DNA from: Pseudoalteromonas sp. MM1
GTDB lineage: Bacteria > Pseudomonadota > Gammaproteobacteria > Enterobacterales > Alteromonadaceae
NCBI RefSeq assembly: GCF_030296835.1
Contig: NZ_AP027922.1
Location: 1,426,001-1,490,000, forward strand
DNA length: 64,000 nucleotides
Direction: 5' to 3'
Part shown: positions 52,022 through 61,356 of the stretch, one piece after another
How positions within the stretch are numbered: position 1 is the first letter of the stretch
Layout of the letters: each line of letters opens with the position of its first letter
Translations under genes and position numbers: made by a program
Notes under the pieces: generated by a model
Told to the model about the DNA's origin: nothing
The model's database searches: none
The model's input: the letters and a program-made list of their open reading frames with translations, nothing else

Positions 52022-55000
52022 TAATGGCTAACCTTTTTTTCGAAATCTGCAATCATTGCAGTGACCATTTTTAAGCGTTCACGAGGGTTTACCTCATTAA
52101 TTGCAAAGCGCAATTTGTTTGCGCCATCCATTTTGTACACATGGGGTGCACTTTGTATCAAGCCTATGATGAAGCTAGGATTAACCTTGGTATTTTGACT
52201 AAACTCAAAGTAGCCTCCTTTAGGGTTTGCCTCTATTTTTGTAATGCCTAAATCGCTGGCACGCATTTTTAGTTGCTGCAAACTGAATAGGTTTTTAGTG
52301 GCATCAGGTAATAAACCAAATCGGTCTATTAGCTCTACTTGTAATTCGTCCATATCGGCAAGGTTAGCACAACTTGCTATGCGCTTGTACATACCTAAAC
52401 GCGCATTAACATCATGTATGTAATCATCAGGTAATAAAGCAGGGAGTTTTAAATCAACGTCTGTTTGTTGCTGCAGCAAGTTCTCAAGCGTTGGCTCTTT
52501 GCCATTTTTTAGGGCATTAACTGCCTGCTCTAGCATTTCCATATACAAACTAAAGCCAATGGTTTGCATTTGCCCTGATTGATCATCGCCTAATAGCTCA
52601 CCCGCACCACGTATTTCTAAATCATGTGTTGCAAGAGCAAAACCTGCGCCTAAATCTTCAAGTGACTCAATGGCTTGTAAGCGTTTAGTGGCATCTTTAG
52701 AAAGTGCCTTAGCATCACCAGTTAATAGATACGCATACGCTTGATGGTGGCTTCGTCCAACACGGCCGCGTAATTGGTGTAATTGCGCAAGACCAAGTTT
52801 ATCGGCCCTGTCCATAATAATTGTATTAGCGGTAGGCACATCAATACCAGTTTCAATAATGGTGGTACATACCAATACATTGTATTTTTGATGATAAAAA
52901 TCAGTCATTATTTGCTCAAGCTCTTGCTCGCGCATTTGCCCATGAGCAGAGGTGACACTCGCCTCAGGCACCCATTCGCTGATCTCTTGTGATACTCGCT
53001 CAATTGTCTCAACATTGTTATGCAAAAAGTACACTTGGCCGCCGCGTTTAATTTCACGCAGTATCGCTTCACGTATTAAGTCGCTGTCGCGCTGGCGTAC
53101 AAAGGTTTTAACTGCCAAACGCTTAGCCGGTGGGGTGGCAATAATAGATAAATCACGCATACCGCTCATCGCCATGTTTAATGTACGCGGAATAGGCGTT
53201 GCAGTCAGTGTTAAAATATCTACATCAGCGCGCAATGATTTTATTTTTTCTTTTTGGCGCACGCCAAAGCGATGTTCTTCATCAACAATCAGTAAACCTA
53301 AGTCGTTAAACTTAATATCTTGCTGAATTAATTTATGCGTGCCAATAACGATATCTAGCTTACCGTCGGCCATTTTTTCGAGCGTGTCTTTTTGCTCTTT
53401 AGTTGAATTAAAACGCGACAACACACCCACTTCAATTGGGAAGTCGGCAAAACGGTCTTTAAAGTTTTCATAGTGTTGCTGAGCAAGTAATGTGGTTGGT
53501 ACCAGCACAGCGACTTGTTTGTTGTCGTTAACCGCTACAAATGCGGCGCGCATAGCTACTTCTGTTTTACCAAAGCCTACATCGCCACACACTAAACGGT
53601 CCATAGCAAGTTTTGATTGCATATCGCCAAGAACGGCTTCAATAGCATTACGCTGATCGTCCGTTTCTTCAAATGGGAAGCTGTCGCTAAATTGGCGATA
53701 ACTTTGCCCATCGAGTGCAAATTTATTACCTGGTTTTGCTTGGCGCTGTGCGTAAATATCTAATAGCTCTGCGGCCACGTCGCGTACTTTTTCGGCGGCG
53801 CGTTTTTTGGCTTTTTCCCAGGCATCTGAGCCAAGTTTGTGAAGCGGGGCGCTTGCTTCTTCACCGCCAGAATAACGGCTTAGCATATGCAGTGCCGATA
53901 CCGGCACATACAGCTTTGCCTCACCAGCATAGGTGATGGTAACAAACTCAGTGATTACACCTGCTGCGTCAATTGTTTGCAGGCCTTGATAGCGGCCAAC
54001 ACCGTGATCAAGGTGAACAATTGGCTGGCCTTCTTTAAGCTCGGCTAAGTTGCGAATTAGCGCATCTTGGCTTGCTTCGTATTTATGTTTACGGCGCCTA
54101 CGTTGCGACACCTTAATACCTAACAGCTCTTGCTCGGTAATAATAGAAAGGCTAGGTTTTGTACCCAGTACAACACTTTGCTCAAGCGGGCTTACAATTA
54201 AGCCTACATCGCTTTGGCTTTGTGTAAATTGCTGTAAGCTTTCAAATTCTTTAAACTTTAACCCACTTGGCTTAAGTACGCTTAATAAAGACTCGCGGCG
54301 ACCATCAGACTCAACACTTAATAAAATGCGGCTTTTTTTCTTTTTTTGCTCTGCCACATAGTTAATAAATGCCCCGTAGGGTTCGTGTTGTTTATGATCG
54401 ATTCTTACTGCGGGAAGCTCGCTCACATTTAAGTTTTTATTACCCGCTTTAGTGGGTAATTTAGCTTGCGATAAACGTATTCGTGCAAACTTACCTAAAT
54501 TAGAAAACAACTCATTAATAGGTTGATACAACTCGCTCGGCGCCAGCAGTGGGCGCAGCGGATCTACTCTACGGTTTTCGTAGCGTACGTTTACATCGTG
54601 CCAAAAGGTATCTGCGGCGTGTTCTAAATCACCTAATTGCATAACCGTAGTGGTGTTTGGCAAGTAATCAAAAATGGTGGCCAGCTTTTCAAAAAACAGC
54701 GGCATGTAGTATTCAATACCGGCAGGCCACGTACCTTTGCTTACTTGCATATAAACAGAGTCTTGCTCTGAGCTGGCACCAAATTTATCGCGATAATTTA
54801 TTCTAAAACGCTCAACGTCTGCTTCGTTGGTTGGAAATTCATGCGCGGGAAGTAACTCAATTTTATCAACTTTTTCATCTGATCGCTGGGTTTCAACGTC
54901 AAATAAGCGAATAGAGTCGAGTTCATCATCAAAAAAGTCGAGCCTAAAGGGGTGTACACTGCCCATTGGGTATAAATCAACAATAGAGCCACGTATCGCA

Positions 55001-55494
55001 TATTCGCCGTGTTCCATTACCTGCTGTACGTTTAAATACCCAGCTTGTTCTAAATTACTACGCAAGTTATGGGTGTCGAGCTTATCGCCTACTTCAAAAT
55101 TAAGGGTAGAGCCATAAATAAACGATGCGGGCGCAGTACGTAACATTAAGGTAGATACAGGCACTATAAGCACGCTTTGTTGCTCGTTTTTTAACGTATT
55201 AAGTGTGGCTAAACGGGCTGATATAATATCTTGGTGCGGAGAAAAATGGTCATACGGTAAGGTTTCCCAATCAGGAAATACCATTACCGGGTTATCGGTG
55301 AGTAAGTATTCGAGTTCGGTTTCAAGTCGTAATGCGCTTGGCGTATCTGGTGTTACTATAAGCACTAAATCGTTTTGCTGTTTTACACCTTCTGCAATGG
55401 CTATACTTAATGCACTGCCAGTTAGCTGCCCCCATTGAATTTTATCTTTTTGAGATTTTACCCAAGGCAAGGCTGCCCATTGCTCAAACGCCAT
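52021..55494 (-). CDS. mfd: Mfd, transcription-repair coupling factor
   Basis: Mfd removes RNA polymerase stalled at DNA damage and recruits UvrA. The 1,157-residue length fits the family. It has the UvrB-like N-terminal module (FPDWETLPYDHFSPHQDIIS), the RNA polymerase-interaction and Walker A region RLVCGDVGFGKTEVAMRAAF, the DEEH box IVDEEHRFGVRQKEKI, motif III LTLTATPIPRTL, VCTTIIETGIDVP and QLRGRVGRSHHQAY. A good start ATG is at 55494. It is the first gene of the mfd-csiV unit. Confidence 0.97.
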   Translation of the reverse strand: MAFEQWAALPWVKSQKDKIQWGQLTGSALSIAIAEGVKQQNDLVLIVTPDTPSALRLETELEYLLTDNPVMVFPDWETLPYDHFSPHQDIISARLATLNTLKNEQQSVLIVPVSTLMLRTAPASFIYGSTLNFEVGDKLDTHNLRSNLEQAGYLNVQQVMEHGEYAIRGSIVDLYPMGSVHPFRLDFFDDELDSIRLFDVETQRSDEKVDKIELLPAHEFPTNEADVERFRINYRDKFGASSEQDSVYMQVSKGTWPAGIEYYMPLFFEKLATIFDYLPNTTTVMQLGDLEHAADTFWHDVNVRYENRRVDPLRPLLAPSELYQPINELFSNLGKFARIRLSQAKLPTKAGNKNLNVSELPAVRIDHKQHEPYGAFINYVAEQKKKKSRILLSVESDGRRESLLSVLKPSGLKFKEFESLQQFTQSQSDVGLIVSPLEQSVVLGTKPSLSIITEQELLGIKVSQRRRRKHKYEASQDALIRNLAELKEGQPIVHLDHGVGRYQGLQTIDAAGVITEFVTITYAGEAKLYVPVSALHMLSRYSGGEEASAPLHKLGSDAWEKAKKRAAEKVRDVAAELLDIYAQRQAKPGNKFALDGQSYRQFSDSFPFEETDDQRNAIEAVLGDMQSKLAMDRLVCGDVGFGKTEVAMRAAFVAVNDNKQVAVLVPTTLLAQQHYENFKDRFADFPIEVGVLSRFNSTKEQKDTLEKMADGKLDIVIGTHKLIQQDIKFNDLGLLIVDEEHRFGVRQKEKIKSLRADVDILTLTATPIPRTLNMAMSGMRDLSIIATPPAKRLAVKTFVRQRDSDLIREAILREIKRGGQVYFLHNNVETIERVSQEISEWVPEASVTSAHGQMREQELEQIMTDFYHQKYNVLVCTTIIETGIDVPTANTIIMDRADKLGLAQLHQLRGRVGRSHHQAYAYLLTGDAKALSKDATKRLQAIESLEDLGAGFALATHDLEIRGAGELLGDDQSGQMQTIGFSLYMEMLEQAVNALKNGKEPTLENLLQQQTDVDLKLPALLPDDYIHDVNARLGMYKRIASCANLADMDELQVELIDRFGLLPDATKNLFSLQQLKMRASDLGITKIEANPKGGYFEFSQNTKVNPSFIIGLIQSAPHVYKMDGANKLRFAINEVNPRERLKMVTAMIADFEKKVSH

Positions 55495-55545
55495 TTAGTG
55501 CTCCATTTTTTAGTTGGCGTTTGCTCACAAACGCCATGCAGTTAT

Positions 55546-56439
55546 TTAGTCTCGGTAAATTTTTGTTAAGTCTTGATAGTGATCAACTCTGCGGTCGCGT
55601 AAGTACGGCCATATACGTCTTACGTTTTCTGAGGCTTTTTGATCAAGCTCTACTACTAAAATTTGCTCATCGGAATTGTTTGCCTCTGAGAGCATTTCGC
55701 CTTGTGGGCCGGCAATAAATGAGTTACCCCAAAATTGTATGCCTTTACTTTGTCCGCTAGGGTCATTTTCGTGGCCTACACGGTTACAGCTAATAACGGG
55801 TACGCCGTTGGCAACCGCATGCGCACGTTGGCTTATTACCCACGCGTCTTTTTGGCGTGTTTGCTCTGCGTTATCATCACGTGGATCCCAGCCAATTGCG
55901 GTTGGGTAAATTAATATCTCAGCGCCGGCCATAGCCATTAAACGCGCCGCCTCTGGGAACCATTGATCCCAGCATACTAATACACCCAATTTACCTACTG
56001 AGGTTTGAATTGGCTCAAAGCCTAAATCGCCTGGGGTAAAGTAAAATTTTTCGTAAAAACCTGGGTCATCAGGAATGTGCATTTTACGGTACTTACCCGC
56101 AATGGTGCCGTCTTTTTCAAGTACCACCGCAGTATTGTGATAAAGCCCAGTGGCACGTTTTTCAAATAGTGAAGCCACAATAACGATGCCTAGCTCTTTA
56201 GCAAGCTCGCCCAATGTATTTGAGCTTGGGCCGGGAATTGTTTCGGCTAGGTCAAATACATCCACATCTTCTGTTTGGCAAAAATACAGACTACGATGCA
56301 GCTCTTGTAAAACCACAAGTTGTGCGCCTTGCTTAGCAGCATCACGAATGCCAGCAATCGACTTAGCCATATTTTGCTCGGCATTATCACTGTTAGTTTG
56401 TTGCACTAGGGCAACGGTTAATTTTGCAGGGCTTGTCAT
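55546..56439 (-). CDS. aguB: AguB, N-carbamoylputrescine amidase
   Basis: AguB hydrolyses N-carbamoylputrescine to putrescine, CO2 and ammonia. The 297-residue protein belongs to the nitrilase superfamily with the Glu-Lys-Cys triad: Glu in LVVLQELHRSLYFC, Lys in GKYRKMHIPDDPGF and Cys in GVLVCWDQWFPEAARL. I start at ATG 56439 (MTSPAKLTVALVQQ); the frame continues to 56487. It overlaps the end of aguA by 4 bases (ATGA), so the two enzymes of the agmatine pathway are coupled. Confidence 0.95.
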   Translation of the reverse strand: MTSPAKLTVALVQQTNSDNAEQNMAKSIAGIRDAAKQGAQLVVLQELHRSLYFCQTEDVDVFDLAETIPGPSSNTLGELAKELGIVIVASLFEKRATGLYHNTAVVLEKDGTIAGKYRKMHIPDDPGFYEKFYFTPGDLGFEPIQTSVGKLGVLVCWDQWFPEAARLMAMAGAEILIYPTAIGWDPRDDNAEQTRQKDAWVISQRAHAVANGVPVISCNRVGHENDPSGQSKGIQFWGNSFIAGPQGEMLSEANNSDEQILVVELDQKASENVRRIWPYLRDRRVDHYQDLTKIYRD

Positions 56440-57491
56440 TGTGCTGCTCCAGCTAAAAATCCACGAGGTAATTGCATAGTAATGCAATGCAAACTACCAA
56501 ATTGTTCAATAATAGGTAGGCAATTAACGCCAATAATAGTGTGCGTTGGGTACGCTTTTTGAACTTGCGCTAGTGCTAGTGCGTCATTGTCATCGTTATA
56601 CGTAGGAACTAAAACCGTATTATTGATAATCAAGTAATTTGCGTACGTTGCCGGTAATCGGGTGTTATCATCATCAAACACCGGTTTTGGCCACGGCAAA
56701 TCAATTAATGTATATGGGGTATTATTTTGCGTTTTAAAGCTTTGCAGCTGTTTTTCCATCGCATCTAATGCGTTAAAGTGCTCATCTTCTTTCGTATCGC
56801 ACTTAACATATACAAGTGTATTATTTGGCGCAAAGCGTACCAGTGTGTCAATGTGGCTGTCGGTATCATCACCAGCTAGATAGCCATGATCTACCCATAA
56901 AAAGTCAGTTGCGCCTAAATGCGTTTTTAAAATTGACTCAATATCGCCTGATGATAAATCTGGGTTACGATTTTTATTCAGTAAACATTCGCTGGTTGTA
57001 AGCAATACACCGTGTTCGTTAATTTCAATACCGCCGCCTTCAAGTACTATATCAAGGGCTTGGTACTCAGTGTTTGAATTACTCAGCTTGTTTACCAGTA
57101 CTGCGTTAATTTTATTATCGAGGGTACTTTCGAACTTATTACCCCAGCCATTAAAGGTAAAATCGTAAATTTTAAGTTGCCGAGAGTCGTTAATATTTGC
57201 ACAGGTAATAGGGCCGTGATCGCGCGCCCACGTATCGTTTGTTGGCGTAACAACAAAGTGCACTTTGCTTAAGTTTATATTCGCTTTTGTTAGCAAGGCA
57301 GTAATGTGGCTTTTAAGTGCCGTGTTATGAGCAACAATAACAAGTTGTTGCACGGCTGTGATATGCGTTGCAAGCTCAACATAAACAGGCTCTACGCGTT
57401 CAAGCGTATCAGCCCAGTCAGTTTGTGCATGGGGCCAGGTTAGCATAACGGCGTCTTGCTCAGCCCATTCAGGTAAAAGTCTAAAGTTCAT
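56436..57491 (-). CDS. aguA: AguA, agmatine deiminase
   Basis: AguA converts agmatine to N-carbamoylputrescine and ammonia, the step before AguB. The 351-residue enzyme shows MLTWPHAQTDW at the N-terminus, NDTWARDHGPI, VLEGGGIEINEHG and the catalytic Cys in FGSLHCITMQLPRG. I start at ATG 57491; a TTG at 57506 would add five residues. Together they make putrescine from arginine-derived agmatine without urea. Confidence 0.96.
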   Translation of the reverse strand: MNFRLLPEWAEQDAVMLTWPHAQTDWADTLERVEPVYVELATHITAVQQLVIVAHNTALKSHITALLTKANINLSKVHFVVTPTNDTWARDHGPITCANINDSRQLKIYDFTFNGWGNKFESTLDNKINAVLVNKLSNSNTEYQALDIVLEGGGIEINEHGVLLTTSECLLNKNRNPDLSSGDIESILKTHLGATDFLWVDHGYLAGDDTDSHIDTLVRFAPNNTLVYVKCDTKEDEHFNALDAMEKQLQSFKTQNNTPYTLIDLPWPKPVFDDDNTRLPATYANYLIINNTVLVPTYNDDNDALALAQVQKAYPTHTIIGVNCLPIIEQFGSLHCITMQLPRGFLAGAAQ

Positions 57492-57548
57492 GAAGTTTTG
57501 ATACAAATTACGGTGGCGCTAGTTTAGCATTTTACATGCATATGTCAG

Positions 57549-58157
57549 CTATTTATCGCTGCTTGTATCATCGCCAATTTGTTCAAGTTCTTGGCGTTTT
57601 TTTAGCTGGCGTGTTTGTGCGTGCAAGCTGGCTCTTACAACTAATTCTTGGTCTGTGGTTCTTATTGCAGTAAACAGTAATGTGTATTGGTAATGTTCGT
57701 TGTCTTGTTTTTCAATGGCAACAACTTCTGTATAGCAGTAAACGGCTGAGGCTTCGTGGTGCAAAAATAGCTTTGTTCTAAATGATTGGCCTATTGTGTA
57801 TACATCGGGCGAAGTAAAGCGTATGCCGCCTCCACCGTAGCTATCACACTGGATGGCGTTATCTTGAGCTTGCTCTGAGGCTAAAATGTGGCTCATTATT
57901 AAATCAATTTTACGAGACTGTGCTTGTAAAAAAGCCGCCAGCTCTTGTGCTAAATCGCCTAAGTTTCTCAGGGGCCTTAAAGATGCCTGTTCAAGCTCAC
58001 TGACTTCGTTAGCTAGCTTAAATAGAGGAGGTATGTCGTCTTCAAGCGCGAGTTGAGATTGCGGCACTAACTGATTTTCTACAGCAAATAAGTTTACTCG
58101 AATACTTTCATTTATTTGAAAGTATTCTTCAAATTCGCTTAATCTTTGACTGTTCAT
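57549..58157 (-). CDS. PilZ-like domain protein with degenerate c-di-GMP motif
   Basis: The 202-residue protein has a helical N-terminal half (residues 1-100) and a beta-rich second half. The segment QCDSYGGGGIRFTSPDVY resembles the PilZ motif D/N-x-S-x-x-G followed by G-I-R-F. The R-x-x-x-R motif that clamps the nucleotide is not visible before it, so it may not bind cyclic di-GMP. I start at ATG 58157, preceded by GTGGAG; a GTG at 58169 is in frame. It lies downstream of no recognised partner and before aguA on the same strand. Confidence 0.68.
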   Translation of the reverse strand: MNSQRLSEFEEYFQINESIRVNLFAVENQLVPQSQLALEDDIPPLFKLANEVSELEQASLRPLRNLGDLAQELAAFLQAQSRKIDLIMSHILASEQAQDNAIQCDSYGGGGIRFTSPDVYTIGQSFRTKLFLHHEASAVYCYTEVVAIEKQDNEHYQYTLLFTAIRTTDQELVVRASLHAQTRQLKKRQELEQIGDDTSSDK

Positions 58158-58263
58158 AATTATCTCCACTGCGTATTCATTAAATAGTAGCGTTGTGGGG
58201 AGTAAATTGCTAGCAGATAAAAATGCTAAATACTTTGTTTATACGTGGTTTTTAGTAATAAAA

Positions 58264-58297
58264 AAGCGGCCAACGTCATCCTGACATTGGCCGCTTG
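58264..58297 (-). terminator. Terminator after the HAD hydrolase gene
   Basis: AAGCGGCCAA / TTGGCCGCTT forms a GC-rich stem, followed on the minus strand by a T-run. Confidence 0.8.
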
Positions 58298-58325
58298 GGT
58301 ATTGATTAATTAGCGCTGGGCGTGC

Positions 58326-59093
58326 TTATTTAAGTAGAGCGGCTAATTCATGTAAATCTTTCACAACATGGTCTGGTTTTTTAGCCAGTGGGTAAAGTGT
58401 TTTACCTGGGCGGGCTATAAAGGTTGTTTGTAAGCCGGCTTCTTTTGCACCTGCTACATCCCAACCGTGCGCCGCGACCATCATTGCTTCATTTGCTTTT
58501 ACATTTAATTTAGTTAACACCCACTCGTAGGCACGTAAGTCTGGTTTATAAATTTTAATATCTTCAATGCTGTAGCGCTCATCAAAGAACGACATTAATC
58601 CAGCGCTCTCAAACTGGGCTTTAACGCCTTTGTTTGAAGAATTTGTCAGACTTACTAACTTATAGCCCTGTGCTTTGAGTTTTGCCAGTCCTTCTTTCAC
58701 ATCTTTATGAGGTGGCAGGGTTAAAAGCGGGGTAACAATGGCTGTTTTTGCTTGTTCGCTGGTTATATCAATATTGTTATTCTTAGCGACCATAAGTAAC
58801 GAAGCAACCCCTATTTGACCAAAATCATGGTAATTGCCACTTACAGTATCAACGAGTGAATGATGCAACATGGTCGAGAACCACAGTGGTAATAAATCTT
58901 CACGCCCACCCAGCGCTTTACCAATAGAAGTGCGCATTGAGGTTAAATCAAGGAGTGTTTCGTTTACATCAAAAATAAGTACTTTAGGTTTTACCTGTGT
59001 AGGTTTTTCATCAGCTTGTGCTAAACCAGAAACTACACTGCTACCTATAAGTAGTGATAGGGTAAGTGTTTTTAACGATTTTAAAATAGACAT
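58326..59093 (-). CDS. Exported HAD-family hydrolase (haloacid dehalogenase type II-like)
   Basis: The 255-residue protein shows the HAD motifs: nucleophile Asp in LIFDVNETLLDL, Ser/Thr in LVSLTNSSNKG, a Lys in IKIYKPDLRAYEW and AAHGWDVAGAKEAGL near the end. That layout is like type II haloacid dehalogenases, which are cytoplasmic. Here an N-terminal signal peptide (LTLSLLIGSSVVSGLAQADE) suggests export to the periplasm, which is unusual. Its ATG overlaps the stop of the peroxiredoxin-like gene by one base (TAATG). The substrate is unknown. Confidence 0.84.
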   Translation of the reverse strand: MSILKSLKTLTLSLLIGSSVVSGLAQADEKPTQVKPKVLIFDVNETLLDLTSMRTSIGKALGGREDLLPLWFSTMLHHSLVDTVSGNYHDFGQIGVASLLMVAKNNNIDITSEQAKTAIVTPLLTLPPHKDVKEGLAKLKAQGYKLVSLTNSSNKGVKAQFESAGLMSFFDERYSIEDIKIYKPDLRAYEWVLTKLNVKANEAMMVAAHGWDVAGAKEAGLQTTFIARPGKTLYPLAKKPDHVVKDLHELAALLK

Positions 59094-59743
59094 TATTTGT
59101 GCTCCGATTCAAGGGCGGCCATTACATCTGCAGGCTCTGCGCGTAGGGTGTAGTCTTCGTTTAAAAAGGCATAAGTAATTATGCCCTGTTGATTTATTAC
59201 ATACGTAGCTGGTAAAGGTAATTTATAGCTTTTATCGCCGTAATATTTTTCAAAATCAATACCAAATTGCGTATAAAGTGCTTGAATACGCTCATCTAGT
59301 GTAAACAGTAAGCCAAATTGATCAGCCACTTTATTACTTACATCCGAGAGTACATCAAATTCAAGAGCATTTTTTTGCGCAGTAGAAAGTGTTTCGTCAG
59401 GTAGTTGTGGCGATATAGCAATGAGCTGAGCACTTTGTGTTTTAAATTGTGGCAAGTAGTTATTTAGTGCTTTTAGCTCTAAGTTACAATATGGGCACCA
59501 CCCGCCGCGGTAAAAACTAATAATTACTGGGCCTTTATTTAGTAAGTCAGTAAGCTCAATAGTTTCGCCGTTATGGTTACTTAAATTAAAGTTATTTACT
59601 TTAGCGCCTACTTGTAAGGCGTTATTTTTAATGTGCTGAGCAATAAGCTCTTCATTCGTTTTGTCCATTAAGGCTAAAACATCAGCCGGTAATTTGGCTT
59701 CTTTTTGCACATTATATGCATCAATCTGCGCTTTTAAACTCAT
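59093..59743 (-). CDS. Peroxiredoxin-like (AhpC/TSA-type) protein
   Basis: The 216-residue thioredoxin-fold protein has ISFYRGGWCPYCNLELKAL, where the peroxiredoxin Cys position carries a thioredoxin-like C-P-Y-C motif. Also visible are ELTDLLNKGPVI and PATYVINQQGIITYAF. No signal peptide is present, so it is cytoplasmic. It probably reduces peroxides or acts as a thiol-disulfide oxidoreductase; the CxxC pattern makes the exact reaction uncertain. It is followed by the HAD gene and is divergent from a LysR regulator that may control it. Confidence 0.85.
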   Translation of the reverse strand: MSLKAQIDAYNVQKEAKLPADVLALMDKTNEELIAQHIKNNALQVGAKVNNFNLSNHNGETIELTDLLNKGPVIISFYRGGWCPYCNLELKALNNYLPQFKTQSAQLIAISPQLPDETLSTAQKNALEFDVLSDVSNKVADQFGLLFTLDERIQALYTQFGIDFEKYYGDKSYKLPLPATYVINQQGIITYAFLNEDYTLRAEPADVMAALESEHK

Positions 59744-59812
59744 TGATAAATCCCGAATATAACTTTACGACGATTATGAGTGTTCTAGTTATTTAAATAT
59801 ATATTGCAAAAG

Positions 59813-59823
59813 TGAAAGCTTCA
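59813..59823. promoter_or_regulatory. Possible LysR operator
   Basis: The small inverted repeat TGAA-AGC-TTCA lies in the 120-base gap between the divergent peroxiredoxin-like and LysR genes, where the LysR protein would be expected to bind. Support is limited to position and symmetry. Confidence 0.25.
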
Positions 59824-59863
59824 TTCGAAAATATTAAACATTAAAAATTATTTAACCTACTGT

Positions 59864-60751
59864 ATGTATAATTTAAGTGATCTAGAAACATTTATTGCCG
59901 TGGTAGAAAATAAAGGGGTACTTGCTGCTGCGCGTGAGCAACGATTATCGCCTGCTACAGTTAGCCACAGATTAAGCAAGTTAGAGCGCGAGCTCTCCAC
60001 CGTATTAGTGTTTAGAGATAGCCGGCGAGTAAGGTTATCGCCTGCCGGAGAGCTATTTTATCAACGCGTAGGGGCAATTATAGAAGCGCTGCACGATGCA
60101 GAGCATAGCATTGGCGCACGAAGCTCATCGGTCAGCGGGTTATTACGTGTGACAATGCCACCGTGGGTTTTTTCAAAGTATGTTATGCCAAAACTGACCG
60201 AGTTTGAAAGCCAATACCCAGAACTAAAACTCGACTTTTTAATTACCGATCATTTTGTCAATGTGGTTGATGATGCACAAGATGTGGCAATTAGAGTAGG
60301 GCAATTAACCGACTCTGGCCTACTTTCTCGTAAGATTGTAAATAACTCTCGTATTTTATGTGCTGCGCCAAGTTATATAAAAAAGCATGGTATGCCTAGT
60401 ACACTAAGCGAACTGAGCGCGCACTACTGGGTGTGTTTGCCCTGGCAAAGGCAGTTAAAGCTGTATGATGAAAATAAAAAAATACACACGTTTAACGCTA
60501 AAACGCGCTTTACTATTTCCAATTCCGATAACATGACGCAAGCTGCGATTGCAGGGCATGGCATAGCCATTAAATCCAAAATAGCCATAAACGATGAACT
60601 AAATGCGGGTAATTTAGTAGAGGTTATGCCCAATGTAATGGCACAAAGCGACGCACCCGTGTGGTTTTTACGCCCTCAAAATAGCTTAACAACCCGTAAA
60701 ACCGAGGTGTTTTATGAGTTTATGAAGTCTTTATTTGCCAGTTATGAATAA
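59864..60751 (+). CDS. LysR-family transcription regulator
   Basis: The 295-residue protein has an N-terminal winged helix-turn-helix (MYNLSDLETFIAVVENKG, then RLSPATVSHRLSKLERELS) and a periplasmic binding protein-like effector domain with LRVTMPPWVFSKYVMPKL. It is divergent from the peroxiredoxin-like and HAD genes, the usual place for a regulator of its targets. The effector is unknown. Its 3' end overlaps the convergent DUF2937 gene by 21 bases. Confidence 0.92.
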   Translation: MYNLSDLETFIAVVENKGVLAAAREQRLSPATVSHRLSKLERELSTVLVFRDSRRVRLSPAGELFYQRVGAIIEALHDAEHSIGARSSSVSGLLRVTMPPWVFSKYVMPKLTEFESQYPELKLDFLITDHFVNVVDDAQDVAIRVGQLTDSGLLSRKIVNNSRILCAAPSYIKKHGMPSTLSELSAHYWVCLPWQRQLKLYDENKKIHTFNAKTRFTISNSDNMTQAAIAGHGIAIKSKIAINDELNAGNLVEVMPNVMAQSDAPVWFLRPQNSLTTRKTEVFYEFMKSLFASYE

Positions 60752-61246
60752 GCGGGTATACCCGCGCTTAATAATGAACAAGGTTACAAAGCCAATAAAC
60801 TCAGCAAAAATTGCAATAATAATGGCGCAAACAAGCGCTGCTATTATGGAGTCCTTTTTTAACACTATTTGCCCTTCAAAGCGTTGCCATACTTGCTTTT
60901 TAATGGTGAGAAAATCACTGGTTAAAGTAAATATATAGGGTGATTGGTTAAACTTATTAACTGCCGCTTGTAAGGATTGCTGCCGATTTTTTAGGGTGCT
61001 AATGTGATCAGCGCCTTTACCAATAATAGCATCGCCACTGTTTTCATAGTGTGTAATTAGCTTGTTTAAATCGTTATTAAAGTAGTTTTGAGCATCTTTT
61101 TGAAACGGGGCTAATGCGGTATTCGCTTCAATTAAATGTGCCTGCAAAGCGTGGCCGTAATCGCTGACTAATGCGGGTATTTGTACCCCTAATAGTAAAC
61201 CAGCTGCAAAAAAGCTGAGCCTTATATAATCTAATAATTTACTCAT
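60731..61246 (-). CDS. DUF2937 family membrane protein
   Basis: The 171-residue protein has an N-terminal TM helix (YIRLSFFAAGLLLGVQIPAL) and a C-terminal one (IIAALVCAIIIAIFAEFIGFV) with a helical middle part. The phrase LLGVQIPALVSDYGHALQAHL fits DUF2937, of unknown function. A good ribosome binding site (AGGAGT) precedes the ATG. Its end overlaps the LysR gene tail-to-tail. Confidence 0.8.
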   Translation of the reverse strand: MSKLLDYIRLSFFAAGLLLGVQIPALVSDYGHALQAHLIEANTALAPFQKDAQNYFNNDLNKLITHYENSGDAIIGKGADHISTLKNRQQSLQAAVNKFNQSPYIFTLTSDFLTIKKQVWQRFEGQIVLKKDSIIAALVCAIIIAIFAEFIGFVTLFIIKRGYTRLFITGK

Positions 61247-61356
61247 TTGAACTCCTGTTTACTCAAAACCTACCTAAACAACGGCAAATTAACATTTGCG
61301 CTTGTTTTTATGCCAAAAACTCGTAATCTATCGGTAATAAAAACAACAATAGGCCT

